A stretch of DNA of 43,532 bases from an uncultured Chloroflexota bacterium (GTDB taxonomy: Bacteria > Chloroflexota > Anaerolineae > UBA4142 > SHND01). Each line of letters opens with the position of its first letter. Position 1 is the first letter of the stretch. The translations under genes and the position numbers were made by a program. Below are positions 24,185-33,706 of the stretch, in pieces. The notes beneath the pieces are model-generated. The model saw nothing but the letters and a program-made list of their open reading frames with translations, ran no database searches and was not told the DNA's origin. The stretch covers positions 1 to 43,532 of the forward strand of contig CALMZO010000446.1 of the NCBI GenBank assembly GCA_937870825.1. Reading direction: 5' to 3'.

Positions 24185-25864
24185 CTATGCCGCGAACGAT
24201 TTGGTGCGCGGTCTGGGGGCAAGGAGTTGACGCAGTTGGGGCAGCACACGTTCGGCGGCTTCGCGTCCGACCTGAACAATTTCATCCGCGCGTGCATATT
24301 CAAGGGTGGTGAACTGTGCGACGTCCGGCGTAATCAACACGTCAATCGCTTCCGAACGCGAACGAATGATTTCCGATTCCATAATTTCAATGGCGCCCAG
24401 AATAATCGAAACCACGTTTGGCGCTTTGCCCGTTTTCAATTGTTCCTTGCGATGCATCCGTTCGGGCAAACCGGGAATCACACTCGACGCGACAACGATA
24501 TCTGCCTGACGGTCTTTTAACACCGAAGTCGGTACGGGATTCACCGTTCCGCCATCCACCAGAAAATGGTCGCCGATGTGAGCGGGTTCAAACACGCCGA
24601 TGATGGACATGGACGCGCGCACCGCGTCGGCGACGGGTCCGGAGGTGAATTGCACTTCTTCGCCCGTAATCACGTCACAGGTCACGACAGTCAAAGGAAT
24701 TTCCAACTCTTCAAAGGTTTTGTTGTGCAAAATTTTTTTGAAATACTCTAGCGTACGATTGCCGCGCACGAGACCCGAACGCGGCGGAATCCCCAAGTCC
24801 CACATTGGAAATCCCGAAAGAAAATTTGTTTGCCGTTTCATCAAACGCGCGGCATTGATGATTTCGGGCATCGTCGCGCCCGACGCATAGAGCGCGGCGA
24901 TGATTGCGCCCATCGAAGACGCGGCGAGAATGTCAACCGGGATGCGTTCGCGTTCCAAAACTTCGAGCACCCCAATGTGCGCCAGCCCGCGCGCGCCGCC
25001 CGACGAAAGTGCCAAACCCAACTGCCGTCGCGCGATTTTGCGCGCAAGGCGGGCGATGCGTTTCGGTTCCGGTTTGACGACGACAAAATTGCGCGTCGCC
25101 GCCTGCGTTAACCAACGTTCGGGCGTATCCGCCAATTGAATCGTCACATCCGCGAGGTCAATCGCTTTGATGGTGAGCAGCGAGGGGCGCAGTGGAATCG
25201 CGAGCATGACCCAGTAGTATTCTTGGACGAGCGAGGAAAGCCGCGCGGGCAAATCGTCGGCGGTGAGATTTTGTCCGCCGCGCGCGAGTTGCACCCCCCC
25301 CTGCGACAACGCGGTCTGGTCCACCGGCATCGAACCCAAACCGCCGAGGTCAAACAAGAAAACTTCTTCGCCCGTCATTGCCGCGACTTGTTCGGCGAGC
25401 GCGGGCGCTTGTTGACCCACGACCGCGACGATATTTAATTCTTCTTGTTGAATCGGCGTTTGAATTTGCCGCGTCAGTCGCCGCGAAAGTTCGCGGCTGA
25501 TTTCAACGGCAATAGTCGGATACTGCTCGATGAGCTCTTGGAGTTCCTGCCGTCCGAGTGAAATCAAATCGGAATCAATGACGACGCGAATGCTCGCATT
25601 GCGCGGTTCGCCCGTGAGCAGCGCGGTCTCGCCAAAAAAGTTTCCGGGATTGAGGTACGAAAAAATTCGTTCCGAGCCGTTGCGTTCGGAAATCACTTTG
25701 ACCTGTCCCGACGAGATGATGTACATCCTGTCGCCAAAGTCGCCTTCGGAAAAGACCAGTTCGCCGCGCCCGTAATGCTCGCGGCGGCAGTACTTTTCGA
25801 TGGCGCTCAACACGTCATCGGAAAGGTCGCTGAAAAAGGGAATTAAGCGGAGGTCATTTCGCAT
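24185..25864 (-). CDS. Cyclic-nucleotide-binding patatin-like phospholipase (NTE-type)
   Basis: The 559-residue protein has three parts. Residues 5-125 form a cNMP-binding beta-roll with phosphate cassette FFGETALLTGEPRNA (Glu79, Arg88). Residues 142-262 look like a degenerate MinD/ParA-type domain without a working P-loop. Residues 280-500 form a patatin lipase: oxyanion loop SSGGARGLAHIGVL, nucleophile Ser317 in ASSMG and the Asp437 dyad partner in LVDGGTVNP. The order matches the neuropathy-target-esterase/RssA group of lysophospholipases. The nucleophile elbow starts with Ala instead of Gly. The cyclase gene lies 107 bp upstream on the same strand, which suggests cAMP control. No clear ribosome binding site is seen. 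Confidence 0.92.
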   Translation of the reverse strand: MRNDLRLIPFFSDLSDDVLSAIEKYCRREHYGRGELVFSEGDFGDRMYIISSGQVKVISERNGSERIFSYLNPGNFFGETALLTGEPRNASIRVVIDSDLISLGRQELQELIEQYPTIAVEISRELSRRLTRQIQTPIQQEELNIVAVVGQQAPALAEQVAAMTGEEVFLFDLGGLGSMPVDQTALSQGGVQLARGGQNLTADDLPARLSSLVQEYYWVMLAIPLRPSLLTIKAIDLADVTIQLADTPERWLTQAATRNFVVVKPEPKRIARLARKIARRQLGLALSSGGARGLAHIGVLEVLERERIPVDILAASSMGAIIAALYASGATMPEIINAARLMKRQTNFLSGFPMWDLGIPPRSGLVRGNRTLEYFKKILHNKTFEELEIPLTVVTCDVITGEEVQFTSGPVADAVRASMSIIGVFEPAHIGDHFLVDGGTVNPVPTSVLKDRQADIVVASSVIPGLPERMHRKEQLKTGKAPNVVSIILGAIEIMESEIIRSRSEAIDVLITPDVAQFTTLEYARADEIVQVGREAAERVLPQLRQLLAPRPRTKSFAA

Positions 25865-25971
25865 GAGCCGGGGTCAGAAGAGTGGAAAATGAAATGAATC
25901 TACGCATTGTGCTCCATCGTGCGCGTAGACTGCGCGGGCTGCAAACGCGCGCGCGTTGCAACTTTGAATCT

Positions 25972-28900
25972 CTATATCAACACGGGAACAGTTTGCATGG
26001 CTGCGTCGGCGCGTTGGGCGTAAAAGACAGCCCCCAGTCGCTCGAACGTTGCGCGACTGTTTTGTATCAAGTTGTGCGCTTGCTGAACGAGTCCTCTGTC
26101 CAGATAGAGCTGTCCCAGTTCCAATTCACTGCGCGCGGCTTCAAAGATGCTCGACGCGTCGTGAGAAATTTGCAATGCCGCTGTGAGATGTTTTTCCGCG
26201 CCTTCCCAATCGTGCTGCGCGCGTTCCACCGCGCCCACCACACGCAAAGCATTCGCCTCTGTTTGTCGAATGCCCAACTCTTGCGCGAGACGCAGCGCGT
26301 GCGTCGCCAACTTGGATGCTTCATTCAATGCGCCGCGATGGAGCGCGGTTTCCGCCAAAAGATATTCGGCTTCGACCAGCCAGTCGCGCACGCCGGAAAT
26401 TTCCGCCAATTTGATGGAACGGTCCAGCAGCGCGGCGGCAATATCAAAATTGCGTTCGATGATTTCGACTTGCGCCAACGAATTGAGCGCGAGGCATGTC
26501 GCATTGGGGTCACGAATTTTTTCCGCCTGTTTGCGCGCCGCATTAAACAAGTCGCGCGCGCGGGACAAATTGTTTTTGTAAAGATGATAATAGCCGAGAT
26601 TGTTTTGTGCGAGCGCGAGCTGTTTGGCGTCGCCGATGCGCTGCTTGAGTTCCAAACTCTGTTCCAGATGCGGGAGTGCTTTGTCCCATTCGCCCGTGTT
26701 CAAATGAATCGCGCCGAGATTGGAATGCGAACGGCTCATCCCTTCGATATCGCCAATGGTTTCGCGCACCTGCAATCCGCGCCGGGCGTACTCGATGGCG
26801 CGGGTCCAATCGCCTTTGTGATTGTACAACGCAGCGAGTCCGTTGTACGCCGAACCCATTTCGGGATAATAGTCCAAGCCCTCTGAAATTTCAAGCGCGC
26901 GCAGACGCCAATGCTCGGCTTCGTCGAGGTTGCCGCGTCGGTAATGCACCCAGCCGATGTCGAGATAAATACGCACGCGTTCCACCGCATGTCCGGACGA
27001 GACATCGCGATTCATTTCGCGCAGCGCGCTTTCGAGCCACTGCATCGCGTCATCATATTTCGCGCGGCGTTCGTAGCCGCGTCCAAGCCGCCGCGCGATT
27101 TCGGCGGTTTGTCGCGCCTGGGTGGGGCTGGCGGTCGCGGCGCGCGCCAAATCCCATGCTGCGCGCAAACTGGATGCAGCGCCGTCAAAATCTCCAATGT
27201 GCGTTTGCGAGTCACCCAGTCCGATGAGGATGCGCGTTTTGGTTTCCGGCGGCGCTTGCGTGCGCGTGACCAAATCGAGCGCGGTGCGATAGTACGAGAG
27301 CGCTTGTTCGTTCGCGTACCGCGAGGCGGCGCGTTCCGCCGAACGAATGACGTGAGGCAATGCCTGCACCGCATCTTTGCTCTCGCTGTAGTGAAAGGCG
27401 AGCCGTTCCGCCTGCTCGTCCAAGCGGTCGGCGTACAGTTCTTCTACGGCGGACGCGATTTTGTGATGCAGTTGTTCGCGGCGGCGCAAGAGGACACTGT
27501 TGTAAATGGTTTGTTGGGTGAGAATGTGTCGAAACGCGAATTGGCGTTCGTTGCCTTCGAGCGTTTGTTGAATGACTTCGTGGTCTATCAATTCGTGCAA
27601 GTCATTTTCGAAACGCGAAGTACCGGCTTCGGCGATGCGTTGTAACAGCACATCGGAAAAATAACGCCCAATCACGGCGGCGCACTGCGCGGTAAAGCGC
27701 GTGGATTCCGAGAGATGGTCGAGGCGCGTCATGATGAGACTTTCCAATGTACGCGGCACCTGGAACGCTTGCGCGTCCGCGCCGGGCGTCATTTCCCATC
27801 GCTCGCCGCGCCGACGAATGATATTGCGGTCAATGAGCGTTCGAATAATTTCTTCCAAATAAAACGGATTGCCTTCTGCGCGCTGGGGAATCATTTGCCG
27901 CAAATTATCCGGCAAATCCGAAATGGTCAGAAGAGAATCGATTAACACGGTGCAGTCGCGCACGGACAATGGCTCGAGCACCAATTCGACCAATTGGGAT
28001 TCCGCGTACCCCGCGCCGATGCGCTGAATTTGGGGAACGGCTTGGTTGTTGGACGGACGCGCGGAACAGACAAAGACAATGGGCGCATCCTCTACCAAGT
28101 TGAGCAAAAAGAGAAGCAGGTCGAGCGAAGGTTTGTCAATCCAATGCAAATCGTCCAAGAGGAGAACGAGCGGATGCGTCTGCGCGACGTGCGCCAGCAA
28201 TTCGCGCAACGCGAGAAACATTTGTTGACGCAGCTGTACGGGTTCCAAATGACGAATGCGTTCTGCGAGTTCGCGTTCGGTCGGCGGCAGCCCCATCAAG
28301 TTTTCAATGTATGGCAGCAATTCCAGCGTGCCGCGTTCGCCAACCAGTTCCAGAATTCCGGCTTTGATTCTTTCGCGCCGCAAGTTTGGCGGGTCGTCCG
28401 CGCGCAATCGAAACAGTGCGTTCAGAATTTGGATTTCAATGTCGTACGCGAGTTGACCATACGCGACACAATCTCCTTCGTACACGCTCAACGCTGCCAA
28501 TTCCGGCGTGCGCGCAATCCACTGTTTTAATTCGTTGGTCAGGCGCGACTTGCCGATGCCCGCTTCGCCGGTAATCAAAACCAAGCCCCCGCGTTTGTCC
28601 CGCGCGAGGGTTTCGACGACGTGCTGGACCTGCGCGAGTTCGTGGTCGCGCCCAATCATCGGCGCGGCGAGTCCCGGGATGCCGCGCACGCGTCCGGGGT
28701 CGCGTTTGATGCCGAGCACTTGATAAATTTCTACCGGCTCGACGCGCCCACGCACGCGAATGGAACCGAGTTCGCTGTAATCAAAGATGGCGCGCGTTTG
28801 TTCATAGACTGCGCGGCTCACCAGAATACTGCCGGGTTCGGCAACACTCTGCAAACGCGAGGCGACATTTACCGTGTCACCCATCGCGGTGTAATTCATA

Positions 28901-29523
28901 CGCAAGTCCGCGCCAATGTCGCCGACGACAACCGTCCCAAGATTGAGACCGATTCGCATCTGCAAGGTGATGCCATGTTTGGAGACCATTTCGTCGTTCA
29001 CGCGTTTGAGTGCGGTTTGCATTCCCAACGCGCAGCGGACCGCGCGGGTGGGGTCGTCCTCGTGCATCACCGGCGCGCCAAACAATGCCATGACGCCGTC
29101 ACCCATAAATTTGTCGAGGATTCCTTCGTACAAATAAATTTCATCGCGGAACGCGGCGACGCAGGTATCAATGATGCTATAAACCGTTTCGGGGTCGAGT
29201 TTTTCAGAGATGGTGGTGAAACCGACAACATCCGAAAAGAGGACGGTGACGGTGCGTCGTTCCCCTTCAATGTGTTTGCTGGCGTGGAGGATTTTGTCGA
29301 CGAGCAGTGTGGGCATGACGCCTTGCACGCGCCGCAATTTTTCGGAATTCGTGGTGCGCGATAAATTTGCGGTTAGCAGATTGATTCCGCAGTTGCCGCA
29401 AAACTTGAAGCCGCGCGGGCTTTCAAACCCACAGTTCGGACAGAGGTTTGAGACAGGCGTCGCACAATTCGCGCACACGGCAACGCCGGGAGTATTTTTA
29501 TGTCCGCATTGAGGACAGGTCAT
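25972..29523 (-). CDS. Class IIIb adenylate cyclase - AAA ATPase - TPR multidomain protein with zinc ribbons
   Basis: This 1183-residue protein reads: two zinc ribbons (CPQC...CANC and CPNC...CGNC, residues 3-47); a class III cyclase domain (88-270) with metal ligands Asp98 (LFSDVVGFT) and Asp142 (DKFMGDG), adenine-selecting Lys138 with Thr212, and Asn219/Arg223 (NVASRL); a STAND/AAA-type ATPase (Walker A GEAGIGKS 319-326, Walker B LVLLLDDLHWID); and many TPR repeats (for example GNLDEAEHWRLRALEISEGLDYYPE) to the C-terminus. All catalytic residues are present, and the Lys/Thr pair fits cAMP synthesis of class IIIb type, often bicarbonate-sensitive. The ATG at 29523 starts the first zinc ribbon. 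A cAMP-binding-type phospholipase follows downstream. Confidence 0.93.
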   Translation of the reverse strand: MTCPQCGHKNTPGVAVCANCATPVSNLCPNCGFESPRGFKFCGNCGINLLTANLSRTTNSEKLRRVQGVMPTLLVDKILHASKHIEGERRTVTVLFSDVVGFTTISEKLDPETVYSIIDTCVAAFRDEIYLYEGILDKFMGDGVMALFGAPVMHEDDPTRAVRCALGMQTALKRVNDEMVSKHGITLQMRIGLNLGTVVVGDIGADLRMNYTAMGDTVNVASRLQSVAEPGSILVSRAVYEQTRAIFDYSELGSIRVRGRVEPVEIYQVLGIKRDPGRVRGIPGLAAPMIGRDHELAQVQHVVETLARDKRGGLVLITGEAGIGKSRLTNELKQWIARTPELAALSVYEGDCVAYGQLAYDIEIQILNALFRLRADDPPNLRRERIKAGILELVGERGTLELLPYIENLMGLPPTERELAERIRHLEPVQLRQQMFLALRELLAHVAQTHPLVLLLDDLHWIDKPSLDLLLFLLNLVEDAPIVFVCSARPSNNQAVPQIQRIGAGYAESQLVELVLEPLSVRDCTVLIDSLLTISDLPDNLRQMIPQRAEGNPFYLEEIIRTLIDRNIIRRRGERWEMTPGADAQAFQVPRTLESLIMTRLDHLSESTRFTAQCAAVIGRYFSDVLLQRIAEAGTSRFENDLHELIDHEVIQQTLEGNERQFAFRHILTQQTIYNSVLLRRREQLHHKIASAVEELYADRLDEQAERLAFHYSESKDAVQALPHVIRSAERAASRYANEQALSYYRTALDLVTRTQAPPETKTRILIGLGDSQTHIGDFDGAASSLRAAWDLARAATASPTQARQTAEIARRLGRGYERRAKYDDAMQWLESALREMNRDVSSGHAVERVRIYLDIGWVHYRRGNLDEAEHWRLRALEISEGLDYYPEMGSAYNGLAALYNHKGDWTRAIEYARRGLQVRETIGDIEGMSRSHSNLGAIHLNTGEWDKALPHLEQSLELKQRIGDAKQLALAQNNLGYYHLYKNNLSRARDLFNAARKQAEKIRDPNATCLALNSLAQVEIIERNFDIAAALLDRSIKLAEISGVRDWLVEAEYLLAETALHRGALNEASKLATHALRLAQELGIRQTEANALRVVGAVERAQHDWEGAEKHLTAALQISHDASSIFEAARSELELGQLYLDRGLVQQAHNLIQNSRATFERLGAVFYAQRADAAMQTVPVLI

Positions 29524-29572
29524 AGTTTGAGAGTGCGTTGTCTGGGGGACCGGGTAGGAATGAAAAACGTCA

Positions 29573-29607
29573 CGGTATATTATACCGAGATACGCGGGAT
29601 GAGACAA
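29573..29607 (-). promoter_or_regulatory. Cyclase promoter with palindromic -10 region
   Basis: On the minus strand TTGTCT (29602-29607), 17 bp, TATAAT (29579-29584). The -10 is embedded in the palindrome CGGTATAATATACCG (29573-29587), which could be an operator. Confidence 0.65.
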
Positions 29608-29652
29608 TGAGAAATAAGATTGAGGAGACGCGCGCGATGCGCCGAAATAAAG

Positions 29653-29677
29653 AGAGGCAACCGCAATGGTTGCCTCT
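29653..29677 (-). terminator. Terminator of the small secreted-protein gene
   Basis: AGAGGCAACC pairs with GGTTGCCTCT around a five-base loop, and the minus strand continues with TCTTTATTTC. Confidence 0.75.
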
Positions 29678-29706
29678 GGTATTCTCGTCGGGGTGTGCAA
29701 GGCGCG

Positions 29707-30099
29707 CTAGTGCACTTTGAATTTGTATTCAACCGTCCCATGCTTGTCGGCTTTTTTAATCTTGGTAACGCCATCATAGAAAAAGACGACTTTGGCTTTC
29801 GGGTCGGTCTGCACCGTCACTTCGACCCTGTTCTTTTTCCCGTCTGTCGAGACCTGACTTGGGTCAACGGTTGGCAGCGTTGGGTCACCACCGCACGTTG
29901 CGACATCAAAACTAATGTCCAGATTATGACCGACCACGACCCAAACATCAATCGGAGCAGTTGTCGGGTCCACGCGCAAGAGTCGTCCTTCCACACAAAG
30001 CTGTGGGTCCTCGAACGCGGGCGCTGCAAGCGCCGGGGCAGTGCTGCCCAGAGCAACAAACGAAACAAGCAGGGCGAGTACGAGTACAATTCTCTTCAT
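29707..30099 (-). CDS. Small secreted protein of unknown function
   Basis: The 130-residue precursor has a clear signal peptide (MKRIVLVLALLVSFVALG, cleavage near ALAAPA), leaving about 100 residues that look all-beta: LCVEGRLLRVDPTTAPIDVWVVVGHNL, FDVATCGGDPTLP, NRVEVTVQTDPKAKVVFFYDG, ending GTVEYKFKV. The two Cys could form a disulfide. It is preceded by a good promoter (30160-30188) and GAGGG before the start. No family is recognised. It is the next gene after the sugar dehydrogenase on the same strand but has its own promoter. Confidence 0.75.
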   Translation of the reverse strand: MKRIVLVLALLVSFVALGSTAPALAAPAFEDPQLCVEGRLLRVDPTTAPIDVWVVVGHNLDISFDVATCGGDPTLPTVDPSQVSTDGKKNRVEVTVQTDPKAKVVFFYDGVTKIKKADKHGTVEYKFKVH

Positions 30100-30159
30100 G
30101 ATTTCCCTCATTCTTATTCGCGGGCCGGAGTGCGGAGTATGTTGGTTTTATCTTGGAGA

Positions 30160-30188
30160 ATTGTAGAACGTTGTGGGTGCGTTTTCAA
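30160..30188 (-). promoter_or_regulatory. Promoter of the small secreted-protein gene
   Basis: TTGAAA (30183-30188), exactly 17 bp, TACAAT (30160-30165) on the minus strand. Confidence 0.8.
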
Positions 30189-30243
30189 TAGGAATGCGCT
30201 CCCAATCCTTTACACCTATGTGCGATAGTGCCGCGCAGGCCGG

Positions 30244-31407
30244 CTATGGAGTGTACACGTACTTGTAAATCACACCGCCCCAATGACTGACAACATAGAT
30301 ATTGCCGTCAGGACCATTCCCGAAGGAAACCGGCGAACTCACGTCATCATCAAAGTCGTAGCGGCTTGTGACATTGTTGCTGTTGTCCATCGTCAGAACA
30401 TGCACCCAGCCGCTGCCGGTATCGCCGTAAAAGTATGCGTTTGCGTAGGGTGCGGGGTAATTCGAGTTTTCCGCGAATACGCCCCCTGCAATAACGTTGC
30501 CTGTTTCATCGCCGGAATTTTGGTTGTACCAATGAACCGGTTTGATCGTCGAGCCATAGTCAACCGAGTTGGGGTCACAGTCCAAATCGCCCGGATAGGG
30601 ACAGGGTCCTTCAAAGAGGGGCCACCCGTAATTTCCACCCGCTTGCAGTGAGCTGATTTCTTCCCAAGTGTTTTGTCCGACATCCGCGACGAGAAAGGTT
30701 TGATTCGCCGCACGTTTTCCAATGCGCCAGGGATTTCGAAACCCGTATGCGTAAATTTCCTGACGCGCGTTGGGAGTGTTGTAAAACGGATTGTCGGTGG
30801 GAATTGTGCCATTCAGATTGAGACGCAAAATTTTTCCGCGCACTGTGTCGAGGTCTTGCGCGTCGTTGGGACAACAGCCGCTCTCACCGACCGAGATATA
30901 GAGTTTTCCGTCAAAGCCAACATGAATGTCGCCGCCGTTGTGATTGCCCGCCGTAGAGGGAATGTGGTCGAGCAAAATCTTTTCGCGAAAGCCGGGTCGG
31001 TTCACCCGTTTTTTCAAACGCGAGACGCGGTTCTCCGGCGTGCCGCTGTAATTTTTCGCGCCGGGTCCGGTGGTGTAATAGACGTAAACGAATCGGTTCG
31101 TCGCGAAATTGGGGTCGAGCGCGATGCCGAGCAAGCCGCGTTCCGATTCTTGACTCACACTGAGAGTGTGATAAGGGGCCGCGCGTAGCACCCCGTTCTT
31201 GCGCACAATCCGAATTGCGCCGCCCTTTTCCGTAACAAACATTCGAAGCCCGTTGAATGCAATCGCCGTTGGGCTATCCAATCCCGCGCCCAACGCGACG
31301 CGCGTAAAACCGTCCGGCAGTGCGCGCGGTGCGGCATGCGTGACCGGCGGCGCAAAGACAAACATGGCAAACAGCAGGATTGCACTCACAACCAACATTC
31401 GTTTCAT
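30244..31407 (-). CDS. PQQ-type soluble sugar dehydrogenase (glucose/sorbosone dehydrogenase family)
   Basis: The 387-residue precursor has a signal peptide (MKRMLVVSAILLFAMFVF, cleavage near THAAP) and a six-bladed beta-propeller typical of soluble aldose dehydrogenases: LDSPTAIAFNGLRMFVTEKGG, RGLLGIALDPNF, GNHNGGDIHVGFDGKLYISVGESG with the catalytic/PQQ His, LRLNLNGTIPTDNPF, YAYGFRNPWR and DVGQNTWEEI. The family oxidises sugars in the periplasm or outside the cell using PQQ and Ca2+. No PQQ biosynthesis genes are in the window, so the apoenzyme may rely on cofactor made or taken up elsewhere. GAGGAG precedes the ATG at 31407. Confidence 0.9.
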   Translation of the reverse strand: MKRMLVVSAILLFAMFVFAPPVTHAAPRALPDGFTRVALGAGLDSPTAIAFNGLRMFVTEKGGAIRIVRKNGVLRAAPYHTLSVSQESERGLLGIALDPNFATNRFVYVYYTTGPGAKNYSGTPENRVSRLKKRVNRPGFREKILLDHIPSTAGNHNGGDIHVGFDGKLYISVGESGCCPNDAQDLDTVRGKILRLNLNGTIPTDNPFYNTPNARQEIYAYGFRNPWRIGKRAANQTFLVADVGQNTWEEISSLQAGGNYGWPLFEGPCPYPGDLDCDPNSVDYGSTIKPVHWYNQNSGDETGNVIAGGVFAENSNYPAPYANAYFYGDTGSGWVHVLTMDNSNNVTSRYDFDDDVSSPVSFGNGPDGNIYVVSHWGGVIYKYVYTP

Positions 31408-31472
31408 GGCGTACTCCTCATACAAGATACCGCGTGGCTCTATGTTGTGCTCGGGCGCGGAGGAATGCGCCG

Positions 31473-31501
31473 ATTATAGCGAGCAACGTACCGTCTGACA
31501 A
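31473..31501 (-). promoter_or_regulatory. Promoter of the sugar dehydrogenase gene
   Basis: TTGTCA (31496-31501), 17 bp, TATAAT (31473-31478) on the minus strand; leader of about 60 bases. It is divergent from the TRAP permease promoter. Confidence 0.85.
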
Positions 31502-31537
31502 TTGGTTCGCAATTCCGCTGACCGCCAAAATGCCATA

Positions 31538-31566
31538 TTGAAAAAGATGGAACTATCGTTTATACT
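31538..31566 (+). promoter_or_regulatory. Promoter of the TRAP permease genes
   Basis: TTGAAA (31538-31543), 17 bp, TATACT (31561-31566); leader of about 60 bases. Confidence 0.75.
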
Positions 31567-31631
31567 CGCTTCAACCTTGCGCCTGCTCGCAACTGCAATG
31601 GAATCCCCTTACACCACCAGGAGCCGGACGT

Positions 31632-32228
31632 ATGACCGCGTTGCTGCGTCTCTCGTCAGGAATTGACCGTATCACCGAACTTGCCGGAACGATTGCGCGA
31701 TATCTTGTGCTCGTTATCGTCGCCGTCGGTTTTTTGAATGTCGTCGCGCGCTACAGCGGACGATTTATTGGAATGCGTCTCACGAGTAACGCGTGGATTG
31801 AAATTCAGTGGTACGTGTACTCGGTTATGTTCTTTATGGCGTTCGGTTACATCCTCAAACACAATGTGAACGTGCGCGTCGATTTTTTTTATGCGAACTG
31901 GAGTGCGCGGCGGCGCGCGTGGGTTGACCTCATCGGCACAATGTTCTTTCTGATTCCCTTTTGCCTCATCGGCATGTACGTCACGTTCAATCCGGTCATG
32001 CTTTCGTGGGGTCAATTGCCGGATGGTTCGTTTGGGACGTGGGAAATTTCACCCGACCCCGACGGGCTGCCGCGCGCACCCATCAAGACCATGATTATTG
32101 TGGCGTTCGCGCTCTTGCTCCTCGCCGCGCTTTCTCATGCCATCAAGTGTCTTGCCCTCCTCACCGGATACAAGACGCAAGAAGCAATGGACGAACTCGC
32201 AACCAACGCGCCCCCCGCAGAGACGTAA
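31632..32228 (+). CDS. dctQ: TRAP transporter small permease (DctQ-type)
   Basis: The 198-residue protein has four hydrophobic segments ([71 protein letters not shown]) and the family block [31 protein letters not shown]. It is the small membrane subunit that forms the transport core together with DctM. AGGAG lies nine bases before the ATG. The large permease follows after 45 bp, and the binding protein is convergent downstream. The sequence is of the group associated with mannitol/chloroaromatic or 2-keto-acid uptake. Confidence 0.92.
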   Translation: MTALLRLSSGIDRITELAGTIARYLVLVIVAVGFLNVVARYSGRFIGMRLTSNAWIEIQWYVYSVMFFMAFGYILKHNVNVRVDFFYANWSARRRAWVDLIGTMFFLIPFCLIGMYVTFNPVMLSWGQLPDGSFGTWEISPDPDGLPRAPIKTMIIVAFALLLLAALSHAIKCLALLTGYKTQEAMDELATNAPPAET

Positions 32229-32273
32229 AGATAAAAAAAATAGAGACTGTGCAATTCATCACCGGAGTAACTC

Positions 32274-33614
32274 ATGTCCTTTGAATGGCTCGCCATCGCA
32301 ATGTTCGTCGGCTTTTTCATGATTCTCATGACGGGGTATCCCGTCGCCTACGCGTTCGTCGGGACATCATTGATTTTTGGCGGCATCGGTTTCGCGTTGG
32401 GCGCGTTCAATCAAAGTTTGGTTTTGTTGTTGCCGAATCGCTGGTTCGGCACCATGTCCGACATTCAATTGATTGCGATTCCGTATTTTATTTTTCTCGG
32501 CGCGGTGCTGGAGAAATCGGGGTTGGCAGAAGAATTGTTGGAAACGGTGGGCATTTTGTTTGGACCGATTCGCGGGGGGATTGCGCTCGCGGTGATTTTT
32601 GTCGGCACCCTGCTCGCGGCGACAACCGGCGTTGTGGCGGCGACGATTATTGCGATGGGTCTCATCTCGCTGCCGACGATGCTCAAGTACGGTTACAACA
32701 AACAATTGGCAGCCGGGGTCATCACGTCGGCGGGAACGCTTGCGCAATTGATTCCGCCGAGTCTGGTGTTGGTGGTGTTGAGCGACCAGATTGGCGTGAG
32801 CGTCGGCGATATGTTTGTCGGCGCGCTCGTGCCGGGCTTGATGCTTTCGGGCGCCTACGCGTTGTATGTGATTTTCATCGGGATTGTGCGTCCGCAAGAT
32901 GCGCCCGCGTTGCCGCCCGAAGCGCGCATGCTTCGCGGAATGCCGCTGCTTGGAAAAGTGATGCGCGCACTCGTTCCGCCGATTGTTTTGATTCTCGCGG
33001 TGCTGGGCAGTATCTTTTTTGGAATTGCAACGCCCTCCGAAGCCGGTTCTGTCGGCGCGGTAGGCGCGATTGTTTTGACCATTCTCAATCGTAAATTTAG
33101 TTGGGATATGCTGAAACGGTCTGCGGAAGCGACGATGCGGACCACGGGATTGGTGTTGACGATTTTGTTTTGTTCGACGTTTTTCTCACTCGTGTTCGAC
33201 GGACTCGGCGGGACGGAATTGATTACGAGTTGGTTGCTGAACATTCCCGGCGGCGCGCTCGGTTATCTTATCGTCGCGAACATTGTCGTGTTTTTGCTCG
33301 GCGTCTTTTTGGAATTTACGGAAATCGCGTTTATCGCGATGCCGATTCTCGTGCCTGCCGCGCGCGAACTGCAAATGGATTTGGTATGGTTCGGCGTCGT
33401 CATGGCAGTGAATTTGCAAACGGCGTTCATTTCTCCGCCCGTCGGCTTTTCACTGTTCTATCTCCAAAGTGTGGTAGGCAAAAATGTTCCGACGATTGAT
33501 ATTCACAAAGGCGCGATACCTTTTATGATATTGCAAATTATTGTGCTGATGCTCGTAATGTTTTTCCCCGGCACCGTTACATGGCTCGTGAACATTTCGG
33601 CAGGGGCACGTTAA
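32274..33614 (+). CDS. dctM: TRAP transporter large permease (DctM-type)
   Basis: This 446-residue integral membrane protein has about twelve membrane segments and the DctM hallmarks: [91 protein letters not shown], and a C-terminal [15 protein letters not shown]. It carries the Na+ and substrate sites and works by an elevator mechanism, driven by the sodium gradient, receiving ligand from the binding protein encoded convergently at 33707-34891. It ends just before a strong terminator. Confidence 0.95.
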   Translation: MSFEWLAIAMFVGFFMILMTGYPVAYAFVGTSLIFGGIGFALGAFNQSLVLLLPNRWFGTMSDIQLIAIPYFIFLGAVLEKSGLAEELLETVGILFGPIRGGIALAVIFVGTLLAATTGVVAATIIAMGLISLPTMLKYGYNKQLAAGVITSAGTLAQLIPPSLVLVVLSDQIGVSVGDMFVGALVPGLMLSGAYALYVIFIGIVRPQDAPALPPEARMLRGMPLLGKVMRALVPPIVLILAVLGSIFFGIATPSEAGSVGAVGAIVLTILNRKFSWDMLKRSAEATMRTTGLVLTILFCSTFFSLVFDGLGGTELITSWLLNIPGGALGYLIVANIVVFLLGVFLEFTEIAFIAMPILVPAARELQMDLVWFGVVMAVNLQTAFISPPVGFSLFYLQSVVGKNVPTIDIHKGAIPFMILQIIVLMLVMFFPGTVTWLVNISAGAR

Positions 33615-33618
33615 AATG

Positions 33619-33650
33619 AACGGCGGAGCAAATTCTGCTCCGCCGTTTTT
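33619..33650. terminator. Terminator between convergent TRAP genes
   Basis: AACGGCGGAGCA / TGCTCCGCCGTT with a five-base loop and a T-run on the + side. Confidence 0.92.
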
Positions 33651-33660
33651 ATTGCGCGCT

Positions 33661-33692
33661 GTCATGGCGCGCCGCGCGTGGCGCGCCATGAC
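33661..33692. repeat. Perfect GC-rich hairpin with GGCGCGCC in both arms
   Basis: GTCATGGCGCGCC (33661-33673) and its exact reverse complement (33680-33692) flank a six-base loop between the terminator and the binding-protein stop. It could stop transcription from the minus strand or be a dispersed repeat. Confidence 0.8.
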
Positions 33693-33706
33693 ATGCATGT
33701 GCCTAC

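Noticed and set aside
22946..29523. CBASS or other anti-phage system
   Set aside because: The cyclase is a class III adenylate cyclase, not a CD-NTase, and no associated Cap genes are present; kept only as a signalling-unit hypothesis.
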